NCBI GenBank assembly: GCA_046262995.1
Contig: JBHELQ010000141.1
Span: 1 to 13,553 of the forward strand
DNA: 13,553 nucleotides
Direction: 5' to 3'
Source of the DNA: JBHELQ01 sp046262995
GTDB lineage: Bacteria; Actinomycetota; Thermoleophilia; Solirubrobacterales; Thermoleophilaceae
Below are positions 1 through 7,591 of the stretch, piece by piece. Made by a program: the position numbers and the translations under genes. Under the pieces are notes generated by a model that was not told the DNA's origin, searched no databases, and saw nothing but the letters and a program-made list of their open reading frames with translations. Each line of letters opens with the position of its first letter. The stretch's first letter is position 1.

Positions 1-242
1 TGGACGTGCTGCGCAACCGGCGCGCGCAGACCGTGGTGGCTCCCTACGCCGTGCGGGCCAGGCCGGGGGGGCCGGTGGCCACGCCGGTCACGTGGGACGA
101 GCTGGGCGACACGGGCCCCCGGGCCCAGACGCTGCGCACGATCGGCGCGCGGCTGGAGGCCGTCGGGGACCCGTGGGCGCAGGTCAGCTCGGCTGCGGCG
201 TCGCCGCGGGCGGCCGCCGCGCGAATCGCGAAGGCCCGCTGA
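1..242 (+). CDS. ligD: LigD-type DNA polymerase/primase domain protein, C-terminal fragment
   Basis: Only the last 80 or so codons are in the window, and the reading frame is already open at the left edge. The residues DVLRNRRAQTVVAPYAVRAR, followed by PGGPVATPVTWDEL and a final DPW, match the end of the archaeo-eukaryotic primase-type polymerase domain of bacterial LigD. That domain fills in and extends ends during Ku-dependent non-homologous end joining. The protein stops about 20 residues after DPW, so the polymerase domain is the C-terminal domain here, either of a stand-alone polymerase or of a longer LigD with a different domain order from the mycobacterial one. The tail is Ala/Arg-rich. 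The last 59 bases overlap the convergent membrane-protein gene. Family assignment is fairly sure; the full architecture cannot be seen. Confidence 0.82.
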   Translation, partial: DVLRNRRAQTVVAPYAVRARPGGPVATPVTWDELGDTGPRAQTLRTIGARLEAVGDPWAQVSSAAASPRAAAARIAKAR

Positions 243-2124
243 CACCCGGCGCCGGCGGCGTCGGCGCGGACCCGTCGTGGCGGCCCGTGCGCCCGACGCC
301 CCATGCCAGCGCGCCGGCGAAGCCGAGGGCCAGCATCAGCACCACCAGCGGCGCGACCGTCGTCAGCCAGCCCGGCACGTCGCGCTTGCGCTCGCGCTGG
401 AGGATGTGCAGGTCGCGCACCATCGGACGCACGGCGCGGTCCGGCGCCGGGACGGCCCTGGCCGGGATCGCCGTGTCCTCGGGCAGCCGGATCGGGGCGC
501 CGAGGAGCGCGCGGCCGTAATGGACGCGCACGAGCGCCTTCCAGTCCCCGGTCACCGGGATGCCGGTGGCCCGGTACGTGGCGGGGCCAACCCGCTCGAG
601 CCGCTTGACGACCAGCTTCCCGTCCTGCCAGGCGGTCGCCGTGGCCCAGGCGGCTCCGTCGGCGACGTCGGGGTCGAAGCGGACGGTGACGTCGCGCGTG
701 GGTCCGCTGCCGGTGGTGGCGACGATCGCCCTGACGTTCGCCGGGGTGTCGAGGATGAGGCCGTCGGCGACGCAGGCCGCGATCGCGACGAGGCCGATGG
801 CCGCCATCGGTCGCGCGAGGCCCGGCCGCGGGAGGCGCCCGCGCAGGCCGGAGCCGAGCAGCGCACCCATGAGGGCGCCGCCGATCCCCGCGACCACGGA
901 TACCACGATCGCCTCGGGAAGGATGTCGCCGGTCATCGGGACGCGGAAGAGCACGTGCGTCCAGCCGTACTCGGCGGCCAAGCCGACCGTGCCGGCCAGC
1001 ACGCCGCTCACGACGGCGAACGGCACGATCCGGCGGGCCAGCACGAGCGCGGCCAGCTCCACCACGAGCGCCTCGGGCAGGTACAGCGGGAGCGCGGGCG
1101 TAGCCTCTCCCAGCACGGGCCCGACGATCAGGCTCACTCCCCCGCGGACGACCCAGAAGAACGCCACCGCGCCCAGCGCGCCGCCGCGGCCGACGAACAG
1201 GCGCGCAGCCACCAGGGCGAAGCCGGCGGCCCAGGCGATGAGCAGCGGCTGGAAGATCATGCGGAACTGCGGCACGCCGAAGTCGAACTCCGCCTGGAAC
1301 GTCGACAGCCCGATCAGCAGGCCGCCCATCAGCGAGAGCCGGCGCAGCGTGACGATCCGCGCGGCGGGCTCGCTCGCCGCGGCACGGTCGTCCGTGTCGG
1401 TCTGCCGGCGCCTGGCCCACATGCCCTCGCCCAGCAGGACGGCCATGCCGATCAGCGACATGCCCGCGCCGCCGATCAGCATCAGGTGCGTCGGGCCCCA
1501 CAGGGTCACGTCCTGGCCGAACAGCCGGTGCCAGACGTCGTCGAGCGGGAAGCCCGACAGCGCGAAGGCGCCGCAGAGGAAGATCAGCGCGGAGCCGAGG
1601 GGAACGTGCCAGTCGCGCGCGAGCCGCAGGGAGGTCGGCGTCCTGGCGCGCTCGCCGCCCGGCCCCGTGCCGAGCATGATCCCGATCACCCCGGCCAGGG
1701 CCAGGCCGGCCAAACCCACCAGGATCGGGTAGTGCGCCGCGGTGCCGAACGGGCTCGGGTCGCGGCCGGTGTCGATGTGCTTCGCCACGTCCCAGTAGAA
1801 GCCGAAGACGGCGATCAGCGCGGAGGCGCCGGCGATCCCCGAGGGCAGCGCACACCAGCCCGGCAGGCCGGAGACACGCTCGCTGAAGCCGGCCATGCGC
1901 GTGAGGAGGGCCGTGCGGCCGGTTCGGTGCCGTATCGCGACCCAGAGCAGTAGAACGGTCAACACCCCGCCGACTCCGGCCCCGAGCGCGAGGTCTGTCA
2001 CGGACGCGCCCTTGGCCGGCTGGCTGCCCGCCGCGAGGGCGGGCTGGGCCGCCAGCAGGGCGGCGGCCGCCGAGGCCGGCAGCGATCGGGCGGCGATCCG
2101 GCATGGCAGGTTCCGTACTCGCAT
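184..2124 (-). CDS. Polytopic membrane protein with C-terminal FixH/YtkA-like domain, function unknown
   Basis: This is a 646-aa integral membrane protein that I recognise only as a conserved-looking actinobacterial type. An N-terminal signal-like segment (residues 15-32, ending ALA) is followed by about a dozen hydrophobic helices from roughly 46 to 455. A soluble beta-rich stretch (about 475-560) contains PVTGDWKALVRVHYG, which resembles FixH/YtkA-like domains. A last helix (588-609) and a Pro/Arg-rich tail close the protein. Charged and His residues cluster at helix edges: YWDVAKHIDTGRD (110-122), H131, DDVWHRLFGQD (195-205), PTH (211-213) and FQAEFDFG (276-283). They could bind a metal or haem, or carry protons, which is inference. 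The ATG at 2124 has GGGGAG eight bases upstream. The gene is divergent from a TetR gene with a perfect inverted repeat between them, so it is a likely target of that repressor. Its 3' end overlaps ligD. Confidence 0.8.
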   Translation of the reverse strand: MRVRNLPCRIAARSLPASAAAALLAAQPALAAGSQPAKGASVTDLALGAGVGGVLTVLLLWVAIRHRTGRTALLTRMAGFSERVSGLPGWCALPSGIAGASALIAVFGFYWDVAKHIDTGRDPSPFGTAAHYPILVGLAGLALAGVIGIMLGTGPGGERARTPTSLRLARDWHVPLGSALIFLCGAFALSGFPLDDVWHRLFGQDVTLWGPTHLMLIGGAGMSLIGMAVLLGEGMWARRRQTDTDDRAAASEPAARIVTLRRLSLMGGLLIGLSTFQAEFDFGVPQFRMIFQPLLIAWAAGFALVAARLFVGRGGALGAVAFFWVVRGGVSLIVGPVLGEATPALPLYLPEALVVELAALVLARRIVPFAVVSGVLAGTVGLAAEYGWTHVLFRVPMTGDILPEAIVVSVVAGIGGALMGALLGSGLRGRLPRPGLARPMAAIGLVAIAACVADGLILDTPANVRAIVATTGSGPTRDVTVRFDPDVADGAAWATATAWQDGKLVVKRLERVGPATYRATGIPVTGDWKALVRVHYGRALLGAPIRLPEDTAIPARAVPAPDRAVRPMVRDLHILQRERKRDVPGWLTTVAPLVVLMLALGFAGALAWGVGRTGRHDGSAPTPPAPGVSGPSRFARRPPAATPQPS

Positions 2125-2186
2125 CTGGCAAGCTCCCCTCGGTTCGATTGGACTCGATGCCTGACTAGTCCGTTCCCAGGCGGGAA

Positions 2187-2208
2187 ACTAACTGAACATT
2201 CAGTTAGT
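2187..2208. promoter_or_regulatory. Perfect inverted repeat, probable TetR operator
   Basis: The sequence is ACTAACTGAA, two bases (CA), then TTCAGTTAGT. The arms are exact reverse complements over 10 bp and AT-rich within a GC-rich region. The repeat sits between the divergent membrane-protein gene (start 2124) and the TetR gene (start 2239). The size and symmetry are typical of TetR-family operators. An adjacent 8-bp palindrome, GACTAGTC, lies at 2163-2170. A possible minus-strand -10 (TAGTTT, 2185-2190) overlaps the edge of the repeat. Confidence 0.75.
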
Positions 2209-2238
2209 CACTGTGAAGCCCCTCACACTGCGACACCG

Positions 2239-2892
2239 GTGAGCGCACGACAAACAACCAGGAAGCGGCTGACCGCCAAGGAGCGGCGCGAGGGGATCCT
2301 GCACGCCGCCGTGGAGGTCTTCGCCGAGCGCGGGTACCACGCGTCCTCGATCGACGACATCGCCCGCGCTGCCGGCATCTCGAAGGCGCTGATCTACGAG
2401 CACTTCGCCTCGAAGGAGGACCTGCACGCGCGGCTGCTCGAGGAGAACGCGCGCGAGCTGCTGGAGCGCCTCGGCCAGGTGATCGCGGGCAAGGAGCTGG
2501 CCGCCGCCCGGCTCCAGGCCGGCCTCGACGGCTTCTTCCTCTTCGTGGAGGAGAGACGCGGCGCCTGGCGCATCCTGTTCCGGGAGGCGACCGACCCCCG
2601 CACGGCGAAGGTGCTCGAGCGGATCGTCGACCAGGTGACCGGCGTGGTGGCGGCCCTGATCGCAGAGGATCCCGGCGCGCGTTCGCTGCCCGGGGGGTCC
2701 GAGAGCGCGCGCGAGGAGAACATCCGCATGCTGGCCCAGATGCTCGTGGGTGCCGTGCAGTCGCTGGCGAACTGGTGGGCGGACCACCAGGAGGTACCGC
2801 GCGAGCGACTGGTCGAGCGCGTCATGGACTTCGCGTGGGTCGGGCTCGACCGCCTTCGAACGGGAGAGCACTGGGCCGAGCCGCGGGCGTGA
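2239..2892 (+). CDS. TetR/AcrR-family transcriptional regulator
   Basis: The 217-aa protein has a classic TetR N-terminal DNA-binding domain. It runs from RREGILHAAVEVFAERGYHA (17-36) into the helix-turn-helix IDDIARAAGISKALIYEHF (38-56) and then SKEDL. The remaining residues form the variable ligand-binding and dimerisation domain, and the length is normal for the family. GTG at 2239 is the only start that keeps the whole domain, and it has no obvious Shine-Dalgarno sequence. Its stop overlaps the GTG of the acyl-CoA synthetase, so the two genes are probably co-transcribed. The inverted repeat 31 bases upstream suggests autoregulation and control of the divergent membrane protein. The coupling hints at an acyl-CoA or fatty-acid ligand, but that is inference. 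Confidence 0.92.
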   Translation: MSARQTTRKRLTAKERREGILHAAVEVFAERGYHASSIDDIARAAGISKALIYEHFASKEDLHARLLEENARELLERLGQVIAGKELAAARLQAGLDGFFLFVEERRGAWRILFREATDPRTAKVLERIVDQVTGVVAALIAEDPGARSLPGGSESAREENIRMLAQMLVGAVQSLANWWADHQEVPRERLVERVMDFAWVGLDRLRTGEHWAEPRA

Positions 2893-4307
2893 ACTTCGTC
2901 CGCCGCATCGTCGACGCCGCAGATCCGGCCGGCAGGGCGCTCCTGACGCTTTCGGCAGACGGGGGCCGGCGCGAGATCGCCTTCGGCGAGGTCAGCGACC
3001 GCTCCGCACGTCTGGCCGGTTCCCTTGCAGAGGCAGGAGTCGGCCGGGGCGACGTGGTGATGACGATGCTCGGGAACCGCCCCGAATGGGTGTACGCGAT
3101 GCTCGCCTGCTTTCGCATCGGGGCCGTCGCTCAGCCGTGCGTCGAGCAGCTTCGGAGCGTCGACCTGCGCAGGCGCCTGGACGTCGTCGAGCCCCGGGCC
3201 GCGCTCGTCGATGAACGGAGTCGAGCCACCTTCGAGCAGGCGGGCTACGCCGGCCCGCTCCTGACGCTGCCCGACGAGCGACTGTTCGAGGCCAGGCCGG
3301 CCCCGGCCGTGGAGCTCGCGGCCGATGACCCGGCCATGATCGTCTTCACCTCCGGCACCGCCGGGGAGCCCAAGCCGATCCGCCACGGCCATGGCTACCT
3401 GGCCGGCCAGAGCATTCAGGCAGAGCACTGGTTTGGCGCCCGTCCCGGCGACCTCTGCTGGTGCACGGCCGCGAGCGGCTGGTCGAAGTCGGCCCGCAAT
3501 TCCTTCGTCGCGCCCTGGCTGCGGGGCGCCTCAGCGCTGCTGGAGGACGCTCGCTTCGAGCCCGAGCGCCGCTTGGAGACGATCGCGCGCGAGCGCGTCC
3601 AGGTCCTCTGCATGGCGCCGACGGAGTATCGGGCGATTGCGAAGCAGGCCGAGCTCGGGCCGCTCCCCTCGCTTCGCCACGCGGTCGCCGCCGGCGAGCC
3701 GCTGAACCCCGAGGTCGTGGAAGCGTGGCGCGAACGGGCAGGCGTCGAGATCCACGACGGTTACGGACAGACCGAGACAGGGGCGCTTACCGGCATGCCG
3801 ATCGGGCCGCCGGTCCGGCCAGGGTCGATGGGCAAGCCGCTCCCGGGCTTCGGCCTCTGGGTCGACGCCGGCGAGCTCTGCCTCGACCCGAAGACGGTCC
3901 CGACCTTCTTCCTGGACGGCCCCGACGACGTCTGGCGCACCGGCGACCGGGCCCGCCAGGACGAGGACGGCTATCTGTGGTTCGAGGGGCGGACCGATGA
4001 CGTGATCATCTCCGCCGGCTATCGCATCGGTCCATTCGAGGTGGAATCGGCGCTGGTGTCGCATCCCGCCGTTGTCGAGGCGGCGGCGGTCGCCGCACCG
4101 GACGAGGTGCGCGGCCAGGTCGTGCGCGCAGTCGTGGTCCTCCGCGAGGGCTACCAGGCCTCCAATGGGCTGGCGCAGGAGCTCCAGGAGCACGTGAGGG
4201 GCGAGACGGCGCCGTACAAGTACCCGCGGGTGGTCGAGTTCGCAGAATCGCTCCCAAAGACCGCAAGCGGCAAGATCAAGCGCGCTCAATTGCGCGACTC
4301 GCACTAG
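2889..4307 (+). CDS. Acyl-CoA synthetase, medium-chain (ACSM/MACS) type
   Basis: This is a 472-aa member of the ANL adenylate-forming superfamily, predicted to activate a carboxylic acid to acyl-AMP and then to acyl-CoA. Visible motifs are the P-loop TSGTAGEPK (154-162), YGQTE (292-296), TGD (351-353), the hinge region GRTDDVIISAGYRIGPFEVE (367-386) and PKTASGK with the catalytic Lys at 462. GYRIGPFEVE and the WCTAASGWSKS stretch are typical of medium-chain or acetyl-CoA-synthetase-like members. The protein is shorter than usual MACS enzymes (about 530-570 aa), mostly at the N terminus. I chose GTG at 2889 because it overlaps the TetR stop (GTGA); an earlier in-frame start at 2775 would only add residues inside the TetR gene. 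The substrate cannot be read from the sequence. Confidence 0.9.
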   Translation: MNFVRRIVDAADPAGRALLTLSADGGRREIAFGEVSDRSARLAGSLAEAGVGRGDVVMTMLGNRPEWVYAMLACFRIGAVAQPCVEQLRSVDLRRRLDVVEPRAALVDERSRATFEQAGYAGPLLTLPDERLFEARPAPAVELAADDPAMIVFTSGTAGEPKPIRHGHGYLAGQSIQAEHWFGARPGDLCWCTAASGWSKSARNSFVAPWLRGASALLEDARFEPERRLETIARERVQVLCMAPTEYRAIAKQAELGPLPSLRHAVAAGEPLNPEVVEAWRERAGVEIHDGYGQTETGALTGMPIGPPVRPGSMGKPLPGFGLWVDAGELCLDPKTVPTFFLDGPDDVWRTGDRARQDEDGYLWFEGRTDDVIISAGYRIGPFEVESALVSHPAVVEAAAVAAPDEVRGQVVRAVVVLREGYQASNGLAQELQEHVRGETAPYKYPRVVEFAESLPKTASGKIKRAQLRDSH

Positions 4308-4400
4308 ATCCGAGGGGCGAACCCGTGCGCGTGGAAGCGCCCTCTTGAGCAGGGGGCGGCCCGAGAGGACCCTTCGCGGGCCCAGGCAGCGGGACCTCAC
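4308..4400 (+). other. Intergenic leader with inverted repeats before the PAS-EAL gene
   Basis: These 93 bases separate the acyl-CoA synthetase from the PAS-EAL gene. They contain a pair of 6-bp arms, GGCCCG and CGGGCC (about 4358-4392), and a weaker CGCCC/GGGCG pairing just before it. There is no T-run for an intrinsic terminator, and no match to the c-di-GMP riboswitch cores I looked for. The structure may be incidental in such GC-rich DNA. Confidence 0.3.
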
Positions 4401-5585
4401 ATGGAAGCGAGGCAAACACAGCACGAAGCTGAGGCGCCAGCCGCCCGCTCCGGCATGCCGGCGGGCTGGGAGACGCGCGACCACGTCAGCGGGCTGTTCG
4501 AGCTCAGCCTCGACCTGCTCTGCGTCGCCGACCTGGAGGGTTACTTCACGTGCGTGAATCCGTCCTGGGAGCGAGTCCTCGGCTGGACCAGAGACGAGCT
4601 CGTCTCGGTTCCCTACACCGACTATGTGCATCCCGACGACCTCGAGGCGACGCTTCGCCAGGCGAGCCGCCTGACCGAGCCGGGGCACCGCCTGGTCAGC
4701 TTCGAGAACCGCTACCGCGCCAAGTCGGGCGAGTGGAAGTGGCTGGCCTGGACCGCCCAGACCTCGCCGGAGGGCGACGCGATCTACGCGGTCGCACGCG
4801 AGGCCACCGACGACGTGATCGAGCGGGAGGAGCGCGAGCGCAAGCTGAAGCGCGAGGTGGATGCCCTCAGGTGGGTCGGCCGGATCCAGGAGGCGATCGA
4901 CGAGGAGGGCCTCCTGATCTATTCGCAGCCGGTCGTGGACCTGGCCTCGGGCGCGGCGGCCTCCGAGGAGCTGCTCGTGCGGATGCCGAGCCGCAACGGC
5001 GGGCCGGCCCATTCGGCGGGCGAGTTCCTGACGATCGCCGAGCAGTACGGCCTGGTCCAGGCGATCGACGAGTGGGTCACCGGGCAGGCGGTTCAGGTAG
5101 CCGCCGCAGAACGCGCGCTCGGCGTGAACCTGTCAAGCCTCACGATCTCGAACCCGGCGTCGGTCAAGCGGATCGAGCAGTGCGTCGTCGACTCGGGCAT
5201 CGACCCCTGCTGCCTGACCTTCGAGGTGACGGAGACCGCCGTGATGGACAACCCGCTCGCCACGCGACGGCTCGGTGAGCGGTTGACGGACCTCGGCTGT
5301 CACCTGGCACTCGACGACTTCGGCGCCGGATTCGGCAGCTTCGTTTACCTGCGGAACCTGCCCGCCGACTGCCTGAAGATCGACACGCAGTTCGTCCGCG
5401 GGCTGAAGGACAGCGACGACGACCAGCGGGTCGTCAGCTCGATAGTCCACCTGGCACAGCAGTTCGACAAGACCACGGTGGCCGAGGGCGTCGAGGACGA
5501 GGAATCGCTCCAGCTGCTGCGCGAGTTGGGCGTCGACCGGGCCCAGGGCTACCTGCTCGGCAGGCCGGCTCCACTCGCCGTCTGA
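4401..5585 (+). CDS. PAS-EAL domain protein, probable c-di-GMP phosphodiesterase
   Basis: The 394-aa protein has no membrane segment. A PAS fold (about 28-140) includes LFELSLDLLCVADLEGYFTC, NPSWERVLGW and YVHPDD, and the PAC part has FENRYRAKSGEWKWLAWTA. A short charged, likely coiled segment (140-155) links it to an EAL domain (about 160-392). Most EAL catalytic residues are present: E189 in the signature, N243 (NLS), E275 (FEVTE), D305/D306 (DDFGAGFGS), K326 (LKID), E362 (AEGVE) and Q382 (QGYLLGRP). The signature itself reads EELLVR instead of EALxR. No GGDEF domain is present, so hydrolysis of c-di-GMP under sensory control is the likely role. ATG at 4401 was chosen; the upstream GGGAC is a weak ribosome site. 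The gene follows the synthetase on the same strand after 93 bases. Confidence 0.92.
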   Translation: MEARQTQHEAEAPAARSGMPAGWETRDHVSGLFELSLDLLCVADLEGYFTCVNPSWERVLGWTRDELVSVPYTDYVHPDDLEATLRQASRLTEPGHRLVSFENRYRAKSGEWKWLAWTAQTSPEGDAIYAVAREATDDVIEREERERKLKREVDALRWVGRIQEAIDEEGLLIYSQPVVDLASGAAASEELLVRMPSRNGGPAHSAGEFLTIAEQYGLVQAIDEWVTGQAVQVAAAERALGVNLSSLTISNPASVKRIEQCVVDSGIDPCCLTFEVTETAVMDNPLATRRLGERLTDLGCHLALDDFGAGFGSFVYLRNLPADCLKIDTQFVRGLKDSDDDQRVVSSIVHLAQQFDKTTVAEGVEDEESLQLLRELGVDRAQGYLLGRPAPLAV

Positions 5586-5623
5586 GCGTCCCGCGCGCCC
5601 GGGTGCCACCCGCCCGCCCCGGG

Positions 5624-5629
5624 TAGCCT
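5624..5629 (+). promoter_or_regulatory. Candidate -10 element for a leaderless yyaL transcript
   Basis: TAGCCT fits the actinobacterial TANNNT -10 pattern and ends seven bases before the ATG at 5637. Transcription would then start at or next to the A of the ATG, giving a leaderless mRNA. This agrees with the lack of a clear Shine-Dalgarno sequence. No good -35 is visible. Confidence 0.4.
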
Positions 5630-5636
5630 CGTCGGG

Positions 5637-7583
5637 ATGCCCAACCGGCTGGCCAACGAGACCTCGCCGTACCTCCTGCAGCACAAGGACAACCCCGTCG
5701 ACTGGTACGCGTGGGGCAGCGAGGCGCTCGCCCGCGCACGCGAGGAGGACAAGCCGGTCCTGCTCTCGATCGGGTACTCCGCGTGCCACTGGTGTCACGT
5801 CATGGAGCGCGAGTCGTTCGAGGACGAGGAGACGGCCCGGCTGATGAACGAGCGCTTCGTCTCCATCAAGCTCGACCGCGAGGAGCGCCCCGACCTGGAC
5901 GCGATCTACATGGAGGCCTGCCAGGCGATGACCGGCCACGGCGGCTGGCCGCTCAACGTGTTCCTGACACCCGAGCAGGTGCCCTTCTACGCCGGCACCT
6001 ACTTCCCACCCGAGGCGCGCATGGGAATGCCGAGCTGGCGGCAGGTACTGGAGGCGGTGGCCGAGGCCTGGGCCGAGCGCAAGGACGAGATCCGCGCGAA
6101 TTCCGGGCGCATCGTGGATCGCCTGCAGGGCGGCGCGCTGTTGCGGCCCTCAGCCAATCCGATGACGGCCGCGGCACTCGACGAAGCCGCGCGGCGGCTG
6201 GGGCAGTCATACGATCGCGCCCATGGCGGCTTCGGCGGGCCGCCGAAGTTCCCGCCGGCCTCGGCGATCGAGTTCCTCCTGCGTCGCGGCGAGACGGAGA
6301 TGACGGCGCACACCCTGCGCGCCATGGCGTCGGGCGGGATGTACGACCAGGTCGGCGGCGGCTTCCACCGCTACTCGGTGGACGCCTACTGGCTCGTGCC
6401 GCACTTCGAGAAGATGCTCTACGACAACGCCCTGCTGGCGCGGGCCTACCTGCATGGCTGGCAGGTGACCGGCGAGCCGCTCTTCCGGACGACCTGCGAG
6501 GAGACACTCGACTGGGCCCTCCGCGAGATGCGCGGGCCCGAGGGCGGCTTCTACTCGGCGCTCGACGCCGACTCGGAGGGCGAGGAGGGCCGCTTCTACG
6601 TCTGGTCGCTCGACGAGCTGCGGGCGGTCGCGGGCGAGGACGCCGCGTCCTGGTTCGGCGCCGGCGAGAGCGGCAACTGGGAGGGCGCCAACATCCTGGT
6701 GCGCGCCGAGGGTCCCGCGCCACGCGAGCTCGAGGAATGGAGGCGCCGCCTCTACGAGGTGCGCTCGCGGCGCACCTGGCCCGGCCTCGACGACAAGCGG
6801 CTGACGTCATGGAACGCGCTGATGGTCGCGGCGCTGGCCGAGGCCGGCGCGGTGCTGGGCCGAGACGACTACCTGGACGCCGCCCGGGCCTGCGCGGACT
6901 TCATCCTCGCGCAACTGCGCGACCCGGCTGGCCACCTGCTTCGTAGCTGGAAGGACGGCCAGGCCAAGCTGAACGCCTACCTGGAGGACCACGCCTTCCT
7001 GCTCGAGGCGCTTCTGACTTTGTACGAGTCGAGCTTCGAGCCGCGCTGGTTCGGCGCGGCCCGCGAGCTCGCCGACACGACGATCGAGCGCTTCGCCGAC
7101 GACGACGGAGGCGGCTTCTTCGAGACCGCCAGCGATCACGAGCAGCTCGTCGCCCGCCGCAAGGACCTGGAGGACCACCCCATCCCCGCCGGCAACTCGA
7201 GCGCCTGCTACGGCCTGCTGCGACTCGGCGCCCTGACCGGCGAGCACGGCTACGAGCGCCGCGCCGAGTCTGTGCTGCGGCTGCTGCACGAGCTGGCTCC
7301 CCAGCACCCGCAGGCCTTCGGCCACCTGCTGCAGGCGCTCGACTTCCACCTCTCCCCCACGCGTGAGGTGGCGCTCGTCGGCGAGGACCTGAGCGGCCTC
7401 GAGCGCGTCGTTCGCCACGCCTTCCGCCCCCATCTTGTCCTCGCCGGCGGCGAGCGCGACGGCGTCCCACTACTCCAGGGACGCGAGCCCGTCGACGGCC
7501 GTGCGACTGCCTACGTCTGCGAGCGCTTCGCCTGCAAGGCCCCGGTCACGGAGCCGGACGAGCTCGCGGCCCTGCTGTCCTGA
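5637..7583 (+). CDS. yyaL: YyaL/DUF255 thioredoxin-domain protein (SSP411/SPATA20 family)
   Basis: The 648-aa protein starts with NRLANETSPYLLQHKDNPVDWY, the hallmark of the DUF255 family. A thioredoxin-like domain (about 1-165) has the motif SACHWCHVMERESFED with Cys50 and Cys53, then NERFVSIKLDREERPDLD and GGWPLNVFLTP. The rest, with GGFGGPPKFP, GGMYDQVGGGFHRYS, PHFEKMLYDNA and DGQAKLNAYLEDHAFL, is the alpha/alpha-barrel half related to six-hairpin glycosidases and N-acylglucosamine 2-epimerases. The true biochemical role of the family is not established. The length is slightly below the usual 670-690 aa. It follows the PAS-EAL gene by 51 bases but may have its own promoter. Its stop lies four bases from the glnA stop on the other strand. 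Confidence 0.93.
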   Translation: MPNRLANETSPYLLQHKDNPVDWYAWGSEALARAREEDKPVLLSIGYSACHWCHVMERESFEDEETARLMNERFVSIKLDREERPDLDAIYMEACQAMTGHGGWPLNVFLTPEQVPFYAGTYFPPEARMGMPSWRQVLEAVAEAWAERKDEIRANSGRIVDRLQGGALLRPSANPMTAAALDEAARRLGQSYDRAHGGFGGPPKFPPASAIEFLLRRGETEMTAHTLRAMASGGMYDQVGGGFHRYSVDAYWLVPHFEKMLYDNALLARAYLHGWQVTGEPLFRTTCEETLDWALREMRGPEGGFYSALDADSEGEEGRFYVWSLDELRAVAGEDAASWFGAGESGNWEGANILVRAEGPAPRELEEWRRRLYEVRSRRTWPGLDDKRLTSWNALMVAALAEAGAVLGRDDYLDAARACADFILAQLRDPAGHLLRSWKDGQAKLNAYLEDHAFLLEALLTLYESSFEPRWFGAARELADTTIERFADDDGGGFFETASDHEQLVARRKDLEDHPIPAGNSSACYGLLRLGALTGEHGYERRAESVLRLLHELAPQHPQAFGHLLQALDFHLSPTREVALVGEDLSGLERVVRHAFRPHLVLAGGERDGVPLLQGREPVDGRATAYVCERFACKAPVTEPDELAALLS

Positions 7584-7591
7584 GCGCTCAG
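7580..7591. repeat. 12-bp palindrome containing the stop codons of two convergent genes
   Basis: CTGAGCGCTCAG is its own reverse complement. The plus-strand TGA (7581-7583) ends yyaL, and the TCA at 7588-7590 is the minus-strand TGA ending glnA. A short bidirectional hairpin is possible, but no T-run follows on either strand, so a terminator role is uncertain. Confidence 0.5.

Noticed and set aside
277..1953. Long open frame on the plus strand (558 codons)
   Set aside because: It is antisense to the membrane-protein gene. Its product is a run of low-complexity Arg/Gly/Asp/His residues with no domain, as expected from GC-rich shadow frames.
44..2131. Long open frame on the minus strand (695 codons) overlapping the membrane protein
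   Set aside because: It is Arg/Pro/Ala-rich with no hydrophobic segments or motifs. The other minus-strand frame gives a coherent membrane protein with a good ribosome site.
2775..2888. N-terminal extension of the acyl-CoA synthetase
   Set aside because: The extra 38 residues lie wholly inside the TetR gene and are Arg/Gly-rich. The GTG at 2889 overlaps the TetR stop in the normal way.
4308..4400. Possible c-di-GMP riboswitch before the PAS-EAL gene
   Set aside because: The c-di-GMP-I core blocks such as GGGCAAACC and the tetraloop receptor pattern are absent; only generic GC-rich inverted repeats are seen.
3531..5012. Minus-strand open frame of 493 codons
   Set aside because: It runs antisense across the acyl-CoA synthetase and the PAS-EAL gene, both of which have clear motifs. 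No family is recognisable in it.
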